A stretch of DNA of 64,000 nucleotides from Hibiscus mutabilis. Taxonomy: Eukaryota > Streptophyta > Magnoliopsida > Malvales > Malvaceae. Of the stretch, positions 34,462 through 45,815 are shown piece after piece. Position numbers and translations under genes: made by a program. The stretch lies in contig CM033745.1 of the NCBI GenBank assembly GCA_019671005.1, positions 40,097,834 to 40,161,833 on the forward strand, written 5' to 3'. The notes under the pieces are model-generated. The model was not told the origin of the DNA. It did not search any database and saw only the letters and a list, made by a program, of their open reading frames with translations. The stretch's first letter is position 1. Each line of letters starts with the position of its first letter.

Positions 34462-36526
34462 TGTCACGACCCTTTTATGGTCGACATGAAAAAACACAGA
34501 GTCGCCACCAATCTTTTAAAAAGGCATGACTGGATCACCTAAAAATATGTCATTTTAATAAAACAATTTATTTTATCAAAACAACAGTTTTGGTCTGCGA
34601 AAAACAAAAAAACGGGTTCGAGAGTCGGTTACGCGTGGGGAAGGGTTAGTACCCCCACAACGCCCAAAAATTGGTACCTAGCCGATTACAAATTGCTTTA
34701 ATGTCGGAATTTACATGTTTATATAAGATTCAATTTATTTGTCCATTTATGAATATGATTCCATTTTAACGGCATTATCATTTTAAAAATGAACTTTAAT
34801 CACCACCAACATTCAGGCGCTAACCCGTCATTTCCGTTTGATAAGACACTGCATTAAATATGTTTCTTTTAACAAGCAATCAAGAAAACAATTTTAAAAC
34901 AATACAACAAGATAATTAAATTGCAAAGATTAAATATATACATAAAATAAATTAAATTAATGATGCAAATTAGAGTGAGAGTTTAATTTAAAAGAAGCGT
35001 ATCATTCCCAAATCGAGTCAACAATTGGTCTTTAAGCCGGAGTTTTATTATTTTCAAAGAAGTTAAATTTAATTAAAATTTGATTTGAAAAAAATTTTAA
35101 TATTTGATTTTAAAACAATGATAATAAACGGATTTTTTTAAAAAAAAAAGTGACCGAATTGAAAGAAAACTCAAAATTCATGGCCAAATTTGGAAGAAAG
35201 CAATGACCAATTTCAAGAGTTTGCAAGTTTGGTTACACGCGGGATAAAAACAAGTGGGAAGGGGGATTTAATGAATGGAATGCCCATTTTCCCTTGAGTA
35301 TAAAACCAATTTAAAACACCTCCCATTTTAATTCTTCAAATCCAAATGGATCAAAACCACTTTTTAACAAATCCTCTCAAATGTTCTTGGTGTTCTTCAA
35401 GAATGAAGAACACTGGGAATGGACCACCACGTCGGCCGCCCTCCACCAGCCGTTGTCTAGCGACGGTGGTCAAATTTATTTTTTTACCGAAAAAGCTTTT
35501 AAAAAACACAAAATCGTTTTTGATTCGAACAAAGTGAAAATCCGGCTCCAACAACACTTTTCTACTGAATCAAGGTATGTATATCATTATATGTTATTCA
35601 AAAATAAAATAAAAAAGATTAGATAAGAAAAGAAGATACAAGAGCAAAGAGAATACAATACCCAAAAAAACTCGTTTGATATTCCAAGAATTTGAATACA
35701 GTGGCTGCCACGAATGCTTTTCTTCTAAATTTCAACTTTTGATTCCTATTTTTTGTATGAATCTTCTTTGTTTTACATAGGGAAAAAGAGGGTTTATATA
35801 GGTTCTTTCTAGCCTAAAATACAAGGAATTTGGGAAACAAAATCTCTTGATTCTAGTGGAATTACATCCCTAATTCGAAGCTCAAGGTTGACTTTCCTTG
35901 CATGCTTGATTCACTTCTGATTTGGCTCGAATTATGGCAGATTTGGGATGATTTCCCCTTGTTTTCTATATTCGAAACAAGCCCTAACTTTCTCTTCTTT
36001 GTTGCAGCACTTGAACGGACGACTGGGGACGGCGGCGGCGCAGCGTGGACTCACCACGGGCCTGGGCGGTCATCAGCGCTTCTCGTCGTCCCTGGAATGG
36101 CCGAACACCGCTGCTGCCAATGTGGGTTGGGGCTTCGATCGGGGTTGGGGAAAGCCAAACCCGTGCACGTGGATCGCACGATCCAGGCACATGACGGCGC
36201 GGGTGGCTGCCCTCCCCTCCCCTTTTTGCTGGTTCAATCTGGACCCTCTGATTTGAACCCTAGATCTGACGGTTGAGGTTGAATTCTGCATATGGGAAAA
36301 ATGTTAGCTTGGGTTTTATTTTGGGCTTAATGGGTTATTTATTGTATTGGGTTTATTTATTTAAATGGACTCCTAATTAAACTAAAATGACTATTTATTT
36401 AAATCAAATGTGCCTTTTTATTTTTTTGGGGTTTTAACTCTAATAATAATATACTAATATTATATAAAATATTTGTAAATAATAATAATAATAATAATAA
36501 GAGGAGGTAAAAATTCAGTGACAACA
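34462..36526 (-). repeat. 5' LTR of E, 2.07 kb
   Basis: Minus-strand LTR from TGTTGTCACTGAA (36526) to the CGTGACA-type end at 34462. A TATA-like TATATAAA (minus strand) is at 35793-35800. An (AAT)n microsatellite lies at about 36475-36500. The outer 322 bp are near-identical to those of the LTR at 26696-29037; inner parts differ strongly. GC-rich ORFs on both strands at 35902-36291 overlap each other and look like chance. Confidence 0.8.
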
Positions 36527-37089
36527 ACACTTAGATAAATAAGTTAAAAAGGTGAGAAAGATGGTGTGTGAAAATTTTTTAATAAGAAAGGTGAGAAAGG
36601 AAGAAGATGAACATATGCCACCGGTCACACATTTATAGGACAATTATTTTAATGAGAGACTTGAAAATGAGAATGTAATGACACGTTATACACTTACTTG
36701 GACACTTATTTACAGTTAAGCCAAAATAATATATTATTAGGTAAAGTTCACAAATGAGCACTAAACTATTCTAAAATGTTCATTTTGATTACCAAACTTT
36801 CAAAAATTACTTAATGTGTATTAAACGTTAATTTTTGTTATCACCAAGCCGTTAACTTTCGTTGAAAAGGTGATTTAGCAGTTAAAAAATTTATAAAATA
36901 ACTTATTTAGTCCTTTATATTTTCATTTACTTTAGTATTTCTCCATTTTCTACGGCACACCCAATCGTTATCCTCTTCTAGTATTTCTCCCTTCTTGCAG
37001 GCTTGAAGCTCTCTATCTCTCTAACAGATTCAGTTGATCGAAGTGCCGCGATCACTGCATATGACTTTGATGAATCCTTGACTGTTTTA
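36527..37089. other. Intervening DNA, no gene recognised
   Basis: AT-rich. It carries a stretch GAGCACTAAACTATTC...GATTACCAAACTTTC (36757-36806), the style of a common plant dispersed repeat. Around 36950-37080 base composition becomes exon-like (splice-acceptor-like CTTGCAG at 36994-37000) but no product is identified. Confidence 0.3.
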
Positions 37090-37280
37090 CAGGGGCGGAT
37101 GCAGCTGGCTATTTAGGGGAGGAGCTGCATCTCCATTATTTTCGAAAAAAAATTAAATTAGAGGGAATTTTTTCCTTAAAAATTTTATTTAATGTGTAAA
37201 AGTAAAAAATAATAATTTTGCATACTCATTTAAAAAAAATATTTTAGACCTCCATTCTTTAATTTCTAGATCCGCCACTG
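37090..37280. mobile_element. hAT-type MITE, 191 bp
   Basis: Terminal inverted repeats CAGGGGCGGATGCAG and, at the right end, CTAGATCCGCCACTG (complement CAGTGGCGGATCTAG). The 8-bp flanks CTGTTTTA (37082-37089) and CTGTTATA (37281-37288) match at 7 of 8 positions, as expected for hAT target duplications. No coding capacity. Confidence 0.8.
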
Positions 37281-37288
37281 CTGTTATA

Positions 37289-38644
37289 TGTAGGCATCCA
37301 ATCCTTCACTCTTATTTTTGTTATTGTTCTTTTTATTTTTAATCTCTTCAATTCCATTTCGATTCCGGTAACGCTGCCTTTTTTAACTCTTGATGCTTCT
37401 TCCTATTTAGCTTGAAAGAGTAAATTCATCATTATATGCGAGTCCATGGTTGGATGCCTAGGGTTTCGATAAGCAGATTCGTATATACTCGTTTGTGTAT
37501 TTCTGTTTTTTTTTCATTGAAGCTGAGGAAGATGAACCGATTCTTTGTACGCAACTGATAACTATACCATTTCCTTGTATTAGAAGCACATTTGATGTAA
37601 TGCTCAATAATTAAACTGAACTTTGTTAATACAAAACGGCGTTGATAGAAAATAAACTACTCTACTGCTTTGATGAACCAATTTCCTTTTGTATCCAAAA
37701 CTTCAGGACCAGATGCAAATAAGAAAACTGAACTTGTGGACCGTTTCTTCTCTGAATGGTATTTTTTTTCTTTGGTCTCGGTTTTATCTCTTTTTTTTTT
37801 TGCGTTCATGAGTGTAATATGTCCAAAAAAAGTAATTATTCTATGCACAAACGCTTGTGGATTATTTTGACAAGTGTCTTGATTTTAGGGTTTAGTGACT
37901 CCGTTTAGAATTTAGGGATTTAAGTTTCGTAGTTTTGAATTTAGGGGATGTTGATAGAATTTTGGGTTTAGGGTTAAAATTTATAGTTTATAGATTAAAA
38001 CCTAAATCCCTAACTATATTACTCTAAACCTTAAATTCTAACAATGAACCCTCACTTCTAAACCCATACACTAAAACCCCTAAACTTTAAACCCTAAAAT
38101 TAAGATGCTTATGAAAAAGGTTTCCACCGTCTGTGTATAGAATAATAATCTTTAAAAAATCCTCTCTAATTTTCTTCGTTAACTATTTATGACATGTGGC
38201 TTAACTAATGTCTTTTAAATAGTTAAGGGATATAATTGACAAAATTAATAGATCAGTGGTCAAAATAAAACTCACCCTATAATCAAGTGATTATTCTTGT
38301 AGTTATCCTTCTTAATAACAAACATAGTATTTATTGTCAAACAAGACGATTCCGTTTGTGAAAAATTTTATGCAGATCGATGCCGTGGCCCTCATTTCCT
38401 TCTCATCTCATTCCCCGACTGGCTGCAACTAAAATGATTGAAACTCCATTGGTAAGTCATCTTTATCTCCTCGTACGATCAATATTCATCGTACGTTATA
38501 AATTATTTACAAATACTGAAAAGTTTAACGATCAATTTTAACAATTTAATACATTTAATGATCATTTTGCGCTAATTTGATAAAATTTCAGTGACAAAAA
38601 ATAAATATATGTAATATATATAATACATAAAAAATTCAGTTAAT
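37289..38644. other. Intervening DNA with telomere-like repeats and exon-like scraps
   Basis: 37886-38102 is made of degenerate TTTAGGG then CCCTAAA units in opposite orientation. A possible exon at about 37665-37760 (ORF MNQFPFVSKTSGPDANKKTELVDRFFSEW) ends at a GT, and another at 38373-38451 lies between TTTTATGCAG and GTAAGT. I do not recognise a protein, and the two are not obviously linked. They may be scraps of a decayed host gene. Confidence 0.35.
37886..38102. repeat. Degenerate telomere-like inverted repeat
   Basis: The left half holds TTTAGGG-type words (GGGTTTAGTG, TTTAGGGATT, TTTAGGGGAT, GGGTTTAGGGTT). The right half holds the complement (CCTAAATCCC, ATGAACCCTC, AAACCCCTAAAC, AAACCCTAAAA). 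The halves meet near 37990. A related copy of the right half lies at 45625-45815. Confidence 0.75.
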
Positions 38645-40065
38645 TGATGAGTGTTCAAAAGTATTATTTTTATGACCCTTTTTACTCATATTATTGTTAG
38701 ACTTAGGCACATTTTAGTTTAATTATTAGGCATCCATGCATGTTTTAATGACTTCCTTCACCGTCATGCTTGGTTTCATAATTTGATTGTTTTTGTGGAA
38801 AAAGACACTGTTTTGGTGTGTTTTTGTGCGCGGGAACTAATTGCGCAAGCAATCGGGAAATTACAAAGGCAATTGAGGATAAGATGAAGTGGCAGCCGAT
38901 TTGATGACTAGATAAATCCAACATGTTCGAGATAAATGGCGTGAAGCAAAGGAGTTGGAATTTCATGCAGAGATCAAAAGGAGATTAAATTCTAAGAGTT
39001 TTTGGAGGAGTTTTTGGAGGAATAAAAATATAATAATAAAAGAAATTTATTTCTTCTATTCTATTTAATTCCAACTTAACTTCCTCCTCAAGAAAGACTT
39101 TGACCTATCCATCTCCTATAAATACAAGCCCTAGCCGCCAACTTCAAGGCATGTGCGATTAGAGAGAAAAGCCAAGGGGCTGCTCGACATCTTCTTTCTT
39201 ATTCCTCTTTTGTTCAATTAGATTCAAGTTAGGGAATTTTTATCTTGTGTTTCTTTTGCACCCGACCATGAACTAATTTTATTTGGCTTGGGTTATCGTG
39301 TTTTTGTGGTTGTGAGAACGATTGGATTTGTTTAGGTATTTGAGGTTGCAATTTTACTTCAAAGTTTGTTCATTCTTGGTTCTTAAATTCTTCGAGTGAA
39401 TTGGGAGAGGATCTCGTGAATTCATCCATTTATCTAATATCAGGAGAGTTAGATTCGAGAGACGAATGAGCATGGTCTTTATTCAATCAATCGATGGTGA
39501 AGACTAATTTGAATTAGGGATAAGTTGTGAATTTCAACGGCTAAAAGGAGCGCATGATAGGTTATTGTCCACCTTTGGTTCACGCAAGGATGTATTATCA
39601 AGGCATGCACAATTACAGTGTTTTGAACTAGGGATAACGAGAAACCATTGAAGAACGCTTCGCCGAAGTTTAAAGGTTGCCGCCCAATTACCCAGGCAAT
39701 TGCTCCATTCTCAATTGCCCAGGCAATCGCAGAATTGCCTAGGCAATCCGACTGGATTCAATTGATGAGCGGTTGAGCTACTCTAGCACTCAATTACCAC
39801 GACGATACATTCAATTATCATGCCACAACTCACGATAACCTGACCTACTCTCTCTTATTCGATTACATCTTTCTTTTATTTAATTGCTCTTTTATTTTAC
39901 TTGTTAATTAGAACTCCTACAATCACCAACTTGTGTTTTTACTTTTAGTGCAAGAAGTTAGATTCCCAAAGTAGCACCAATCCTTGTGGAGACGATATCT
40001 ATTCTACACTATAACTTGTAACGTGTACACTTGCACCAATTGCGAAGCACTCAAAACATGCAACA
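38645..40065 (+). repeat. 5' LTR of Athila-like element G, 1421 bp
   Basis: Starts TGATGAGTGTTCAAAAG and ends GCAACA before spacer AGTTT and the PBS. TATAAATA at 39117-39124. Strong match to a truncated copy at 44738-45615 and family resemblance to the I LTR at 50065-51495. It holds pairs of ATTGCC..GGCAAT palindromes at 38838-38877 and 39684-39830. No gene inside. Confidence 0.88.
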
Positions 40066-40071
40066 AGTTTT

Positions 40072-40089
40072 TGGCGCCGTTGCTGGGGA
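40072..40089 (+). promoter_or_regulatory. Primer binding site of G, Asp tRNA type
   Basis: TGGCGCCGTTGCTGGGGA, one base from the canonical tRNA-Asp PBS of the Athila lineage. Confidence 0.92.
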
Positions 40090-40202
40090 TTGGAAATAGC
40101 GACTTTGTTTTTAATTTCTTGTACCTTTGTTTCTTTTTATTTTTGTTTTATTTCTAATTGGTTTCAAGGGGCTAACATTCCTTGGTTTTGCATCTGTGTA
40201 TG

Positions 40203-41812
40203 ACCAGGGCGAGACCAACAACACAAAACTACCTATTTGAACCCGAGATAGAATGAGTTCTTCATAGAAGAAGACGAGAACAACGAGAAGAAATGGCAGA
40301 ACATCCTGTTAATCCAGTCGGCAATCTGAATGTCATCGGCAACCTAAACATCGTAGCAAGAGAATGAGGAGATCAAGTCATACAACCTGTTCATGTCAGG
40401 AATAGACCTATTCGAGACTACTTAGATGAAGATCTCAACAGTCTAAATCCAGGAGTTGTCGCACCTGAGATATAAAGCCGCCCACTTTGAATTAAAACCT
40501 ATGATGTTCAACATGCTCAACACAATTGATCAATTTGGCGGCTTAGCAACTGAAGATGCCAGACAACATCTCAAATCATTCTTGGAGATTTGCATTTCAT
40601 TCAAGCTACAAGCAGTTCATGAAGATATCCTAAGGCTAAAATTATTTCCCTATTCATTGAGGGATAGGGAAAAAACATGGCTGAATAGTATTCCACCCCG
40701 GATCTATAGGATCTTGGACGAATTTGTGCCGTGATTTCATTACTAGATTTAGTTCTACAAATATGACTAATAAGTTGCATAATTATATTACTTCTTTTCG
40801 GTAGGCAGACAATGAATCCATGTACGAGGCTTGGGAGCGATACAAAGAGCTTTTACACAAATGTCCCATGCACAGATTCCCATTGTGGACACAAGTGATG
40901 ATGTTCTACAACTCAGTGAACACGCCGACAAGGATGATGTTAGATGTTTCAGCAAATGGCATACTCCTAGACAAGTCACCCAAGGAAGCGATAGAGATTC
41001 TGAACGGTCTCACCAAGAATGATTATCAGTTCCCAACCACCCGAAGGGGAATAGTCAGACGCAATGCCATAATAAATGAGCTTGATTCATCAGGATCTAT
41101 TTCTGTACAATTGGCCGCATTAACCAACTTGGTTAAAAACATGAGTCGACCAAGCAACACACAGGAGGTCAAGGTATTTGGTTCATTTTGTGAATTATGT
41201 AACGATAACCATGATTCTTCTGAGTGTCTTCAAAATCCGAAATCTAGCTTCTATGTTGGAAACTACAACTGAAACAACAATGTAATATCCAACAGTTACA
41301 ATCCAGCCTAAATGAAGCACCCTAATTTCTCATGGAGTAATCTCAACAATGCCCTCAACCAGAGCAGTCAGAATGCATAAGTAACATGATTCCAACAAAA
41401 CTTGCCACAGCAATAGATGTCGCAACAACAATCGACACCATCCAATTCTTTGGAAAATTCTCTCAATGCTTTTATGTTAAAAACTAAATCTTATATGGCT
41501 GAGAATAGCAATTTCATGAAAAAGACTGATGCTTTTATCAACAGGAATGGGATGAGAGTGCAAAACCAAGAGACGGCCCTAAAGTCATTGGAGATACAAG
41601 TCGAGCAATTTGCTCAAAACTTTAACACAAGACCAATGGGTGGTTTACCTAGCAATACTAAAGTCGCAAAAAGAGCAAACCACGAGCAGCGCAAAGCAAT
41701 CACCATTCGGAGTGGCCGACAACTTAAGGAAACCCAAGCTCACTCAACCAAAGGAACATCCCCTTGTTTAAAAAGACAAGACCAACAACAAAACCTCTGC
41801 CAAAATGGATAA
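40203..41812 (+). pseudogene. Element G gag (Athila-like)
   Basis: Begins near ATG 40200-40205 (MTRARPTTQNY) with stops soon after. The gag core is AAHFELKPMMFNMLNTIDQFGG, ARQHLKSFLEICISF, LRLKLFPYSLRDREKTWL (open 40456-40734). A frame change follows, then ESMYEAWERYKELLHKCPMHRFPLWTQVMMFYNSVN (open 40820-41272). The zinc knuckle CELCNDNHDSSEC at 41189-41227 is intact. The C-terminal section 41417-41812 has a Gln/Asn-rich helical stretch (QVEQFAQNFNTRPMGGLPSN) and ends in the ITIRSGRQL motif common to Athila gag. It forms the particle core and binds RNA. Four or more frame lesions. Confidence 0.87.
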
Positions 41813-42480
41813 ATCGGAGAATGCCACGGCAATTCCATATGCCTCGTCAACTGCACATGCTTCGACAAGTCTTGATGCCTCGGTAACTCCTTCCATCAAG
41901 TTCCAAACCAATGAAAAGATTGAAGACATCCAAAATCCACCACCATTCCCACAGAGGTTGAAACAACAAAAGCAAGAATACCAGTTCAAGAGCTAAGTTC
42001 CTTATAGACATCGTCTCTAAGAGAACAAGGCTAGGAGAGTTTGAATCTGTTTCTATGACGGAAGGATGCATGGCCATGTTGCACAACTGCATGCCACCTA
42101 AACTAGGATCCCAGTAGTTTCAGTATACCTTGTGCAATTGGAAATCACTATGTCGGGAATGCATTATGCAATCTTAGAGCAAGCATAAACCTCATGCTAA
42201 AATCTATTTTTCAAAGATTGGGAATAGGGAATGCAAGGCCAACAACAGTGATGCTACTACTTGCAGACAAATCCTATGTGCTTCTAGAGGGAAAAATCGA
42301 GTATATTCTGGTAAGAGTTGATAAATTTATTTTTCCTGTTGATTTCATTGTTTTGGATTGTGAAGCAGATGAGTTCGCACCCATTATTCTTGGGAGACCG
42401 TTTTTAGCAACATGAAGGACTTTGATCGATGTCGAGAAAGGAGAACACACCATGAGGGTAAACGACTAGCAAGTGAAGCT
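41813..42480 (+). pseudogene. Element G protease region, active site lost
   Basis: Pro/Gln-rich lead PPPFPQRLKQQKQEYQFKS, then DIVSKRTRLGEFESVSMTEGC and, across frame changes, YTLCNWKS...CNLRASINLM. The protease triplet Asp-Leu-Gly reads Asn-Leu-Arg (codons 42170-42178), a double loss. The open piece 42194-42415 has GIGNARPTTVMLLLADKSY, KFIFPVDFIVLDCEAD and PIILGRPFLAT, then a stop. The retropepsin fold remains recognisable but cannot be active. Confidence 0.85.
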
Positions 42481-43816
42481 TAATGTTTTCGAAACCCTCA
42501 AGCATGCTGACAATCTAGAAGAGTGCCAAGTCATCCAAGCCACCACTGAACTCAATTTCGACATAGAAGAAGATTGCTTTGACAATTACCTCGACAGTTG
42601 TATTGCCGAATCTGAGGAACATGAATAGCCAAACGTTGAAGAGCAAGATGAAGCCAATTGGATAGTAAGTTGTCTAGGTAAGTATTTTGAACCATTGGAC
42701 TACTCAGGTAAGGAAGGTAAAATCGAAAAACCCTCTATTGAGCAACCTCCTATTTTAGAATTGAAACCATTGCCAGGGCAATTGAAATATGCTTATTTGG
42801 GAAACGATAACACTTTGCCTATGATAATTTCTTCTAAGTTGCAGCCTGAATAGGAAAAGAGGTTTGTTCGACATGTTGGCATTGCACAAAAAAGTAATAG
42901 GATGGACAATTCGACTTGAAGGGAATTAGTATGGCAGTGTGTATGCACAAAATTCTACTGGAGGATGATCACAAACCGACAATTGAGGCATAAAGAAGGC
43001 TTAACCCTGCTATGAAGAAAGTCGTGAGGAAGTAAATCATCAAATGGCTTGATGCCGGTACCATATATCCTATCTCCGATAATACATGGGTAAGTCCGGT
43101 ACAATGTGTGCCGAAAAAAGGGACATATAACCTTGGTAAGTAATGAAAGCATTGAACTTATCCCAACTAGGACTGTGACCAGTTGGAGGGTTTGTATGGA
43201 TTATCGTAAGTTGAATAAAGCTACTATGAAAGATCACTTTCCTTTACCCTTTATTGACCAAATGCTTGACCATCTTGCAGGTAAACCCTTTTATTATTTT
43301 CTTGATGGTTACTTAGGTTATAACCAAATCGCCATAGCACCGGATGATCATGCAAAGACCACCTTCACATGCTCGTAGGGTACCTATGCGTTTTGAAGGA
43401 TGCCGTTTGGATTATGTAATGGTTCCACAACTTTCCAGAGATGTATGATGGCAATTTTCTCTAACATGGTGGAAGATTTCCTAGAAATCTTCATGGACAA
43501 TTTTTTGGTATTCGGACAAAACTTCGACAATTGTCGCGACAATTTTGAGAAAGTGCTAACAAGATGTGAAGAATCTGATCTAGTGCTCAATTGGGAGAAA
43601 TGCCACTTTATGGTGGATGAAGGTATAGTGCTCGGTCACAAGATCTCATCCAACGAAATTGAAGTTGATATACCCAAGGTGGAAGTGATCGAAAAATTGC
43701 CACCACCAAATTCAATCAAAGGGATTCGAAGATTTCTCGGTCATGGAGGTTTTTATAGAAGGTTTATTTATAATTTTTCAAAAATTTCTAAACTTTTGTG
43801 TAAGTTGCTTGAATAG
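42481..43816 (+). pseudogene. Element G reverse transcriptase, FMDN active site
   Basis: An acidic linker with LKPLPGQLKYAYLGNDNTLPMII leads into RT. Open segments: 43106-43378 (LVSNESIELIPTRTVTSWRVCMDYRKLN, DHFPLPFIDQMLDHLAGKPFYYFLDGYLGYNQIAIAP) and 43400-43816 (MPFGLCNGSTTFQRCMM, ILEKCHFMV-like NWEKCHFMV, LGHKIS, RRFLGHGGFYRRFI). The catalytic FMDD box is FMDN (43490-43501); the second Asp changed by GAT to AAT, a C-to-T type transition on the other strand. Stops at 43379 and 43817 split the domain. Confidence 0.87.
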
Positions 43817-43859
43817 GAAAAACTTTTTAATTGTGATGATTCATGCGTCCAAGCATTCG

Positions 43860-44370
43860 AAACCTTGAAAAAGCAACTTGCGTCGGCACCTATTGTCGTT
43901 CCGCCCGATTGGACCTTACCTTTTGAACTCATGTGTGACGCAAGTGATTTCGTGGTAGGAGACGTTTTAGGGCAACGCACAGGTAAGTCTTTTCATGTGA
44001 TTTACTACGCTAGTAAAACTCTAAATGGTGCACAATCAAATTACACCACGACGGAGAAAGAATTAGTAGCGGTAGTTTTTGCATTTGATAAGTTTCATTC
44101 CTACTTGATTGGTACTAAGGTAATCGTTTATACTGATCACTCAGCAATTAAGTACCTATTTACTAAGGTAAACGTTTATACTGATCACTCAGCAATTAAG
44201 TACCTACTTTTACAAAAGTTTGACATCGAAATTAAGGAAAGTAAAGGAACAGATAACCAAGTTGCCGATCACTTATCAAGGTTGGAAAAATGCGATGAAG
44301 ATTCAAACTCTTTAGAGATCCACGACACATTCCCGGATGAGCAGTTGTTAGTTGCCTCGGCAACTTCTTA
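43860..44370 (+). pseudogene. Element G RNase H with internal duplication
   Basis: Open 43865-44371: MKKQLASAPIVVPPDWTLPFELMCDASDFVVGDVLGQ, HVIYYASKTLNGAQSNYTTTEKELVAVVFAFDKFHSYL (catalytic Glu present in EKEL) and VIVYTDHSAIKYL. A 48-bp in-frame duplication (44113-44160 and 44161-44208) repeats the TDHSAIKYL block and takes the place of the usual KPRLIRWILLL segment. It ends ESKGTDNQVADHLSRLEK. The duplicated strand probably disrupts the fold. Confidence 0.85.
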
Positions 44371-44722
44371 GTCTGCTAATTTGGTTAATTTCTTGGCTAG
44401 TGGTATTTTACCTTATAACCTTACTCACCAAGGAAAGAAACAATTCTGACATGATGCTAAGCATTATTATTGGATGATCCTCTTTTGTTTAAACAATGTG
44501 CATATCAGGTGATAAGATGATGTGTTCCCAAGGAGGAGCAGGACAATGTGCTTCGACAATGCCATTCTTCACCCTATAGAGGCCATTTTGGTAGAACTCA
44601 CACCGCGGCCAAAGTCTTACAATCCGGTTTGTATTGGCCCACTCTTTACAAAGATGCTCAAGAATTCTACAAAAGGTGTGATCGATGTCAGCGAATGGGG
44701 AACATTTTACGCCGATAGGACA
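44371..44722 (+). pseudogene. Element G integrase, N-terminal zinc domain only
   Basis: Across frames: LVNFLASGILPYNLTHQGKKQF, DPLLFKQCAYQVIR, CHSSPYRGHFGRTHTAAKVLQSGLYWPTLYKDAQEFYKRCDRCQRMGNI. This is the HHCC zinc-binding domain. The catalytic core, C-terminus and polypurine tract are gone: at about 44722-44738 the sequence passes directly into the middle of an LTR copy. Confidence 0.85.
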
Positions 44723-44737
44723 TAGGATTCTACAAAA

Positions 44738-45615
44738 GCTTTTTTGTGCAAGAACTAATTGCCCAAGCAATCAGGAAATAGCCGAGGCAATTGAGGATAA
44801 GATGAAGTGGCAGCCAAATTGATGACTGGATAAATCCAACATGTTCGAGATAAATGACATGAAGCAAAGGATTTGGAGTTCCATGCAGAGATCAAAAGTA
44901 GGTTAAATTCTAAGAGTTTTATGTGGAGTTTTGGGGGGAATAAAAATATAATAATAAAAGAAATTTATTTCTTTTATTCTATTTAATTCTAACTTAACTT
45001 CCTCCTCAAGAAAGACTTTGACCTATCCATCTCCTATAAATACAAGCCCTAGCCGCCAACTTCAAGGCATGTGCGATTAGAGAGAAAAGGCCAAGGGGCT
45101 GCTCGACATCTTCTTTCTTCTTCCTCTTTTGTTCAATTAGATTCATGTTAGGGAATTTTTATCTTGTGTTTCTTTTGCACCCGACCATGAACTAATTTTT
45201 TTGGCTTGGGTTATTGTGTTTTTGTGGTTGTGAGAATGATTGGATTTGTTTAGGTATTTGAGTTTGCAATTTTACTTCAAAGTTTGTTCATTCTTGGTTC
45301 TTAAATTCTTCGAGGGAAATGGTAGAGGATCTCATGAATTCATCCATTTATCTAATATTAGGAGAGTTAGATTCAAGAAATGAATGAGCATTGTCTTTAT
45401 TCAATCAATCGATGGTGAAGACTAATTCGACTTAGGGATAAGTTGCAAATTTCAATGACTACAAGGAGCACAAGATAGGTTATTGTCCACCTTTGGTTCA
45501 CACAGGGATGTATTATCAAGGCATGCACAATTACAGTGTTTTGAGTTAGGGATAACGAGAAACCATTGAAGAATGGTTCACCGAGCTTTGAAGGTTGTAG
45601 CCCAATTGCCCAGAC
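44738..45615 (+). repeat. 3' LTR of G, truncated at both ends
   Basis: Matches 38815-39700 of the 5' LTR (for example TGAAGTGGCAGCC, the TATAAATA block near 45036 and ACCCGACCATGAACTAA). It lacks about the first 170 bp and the last about 365 bp. Its right end joins telomere-like sequence at about 45616. Confidence 0.87.
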
Positions 45616-45624
45616 AATCCGAAG

Positions 45625-45815
45625 TTTGAACTATCCCTAACCATATTACCCTATAACCTAAACCTTAAATTCTAATCCTAAACCATAAATTCTAACCATG
45701 AACCCTAAATTCTAAACCTCTACACTAAAATCTCTAATCTCTAAACCCTAAACCCTAACATTAAGACATTTGTGAAGATAGAAAGTTTCTATCGCATGTG
45801 TATGGGACAATAATC
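45625..45815 (+). repeat. Telomere-like repeat, second copy
   Basis: Degenerate CCCTAAA array (AAACCCTAAACCCTAAC at 45742-45758) resembling 37990-38150, including a shared tail with TTAAGA...TGTGTATRGRAYAATAATC. It flanks G on the right as the other copy does on the left. Confidence 0.7.

Noticed and set aside
34610..34640. GGTTCGAGAGTC, tRNA T-loop lookalike
   Set aside because: No acceptor stem or anticodon arm around it; it is conserved LTR sequence of the Tat family.
35902..36291. Overlapping ORFs up to 124 residues on both strands
   Set aside because: GC-rich part of the E LTR; Trp/Gly/Arg-rich chance frames on both strands.
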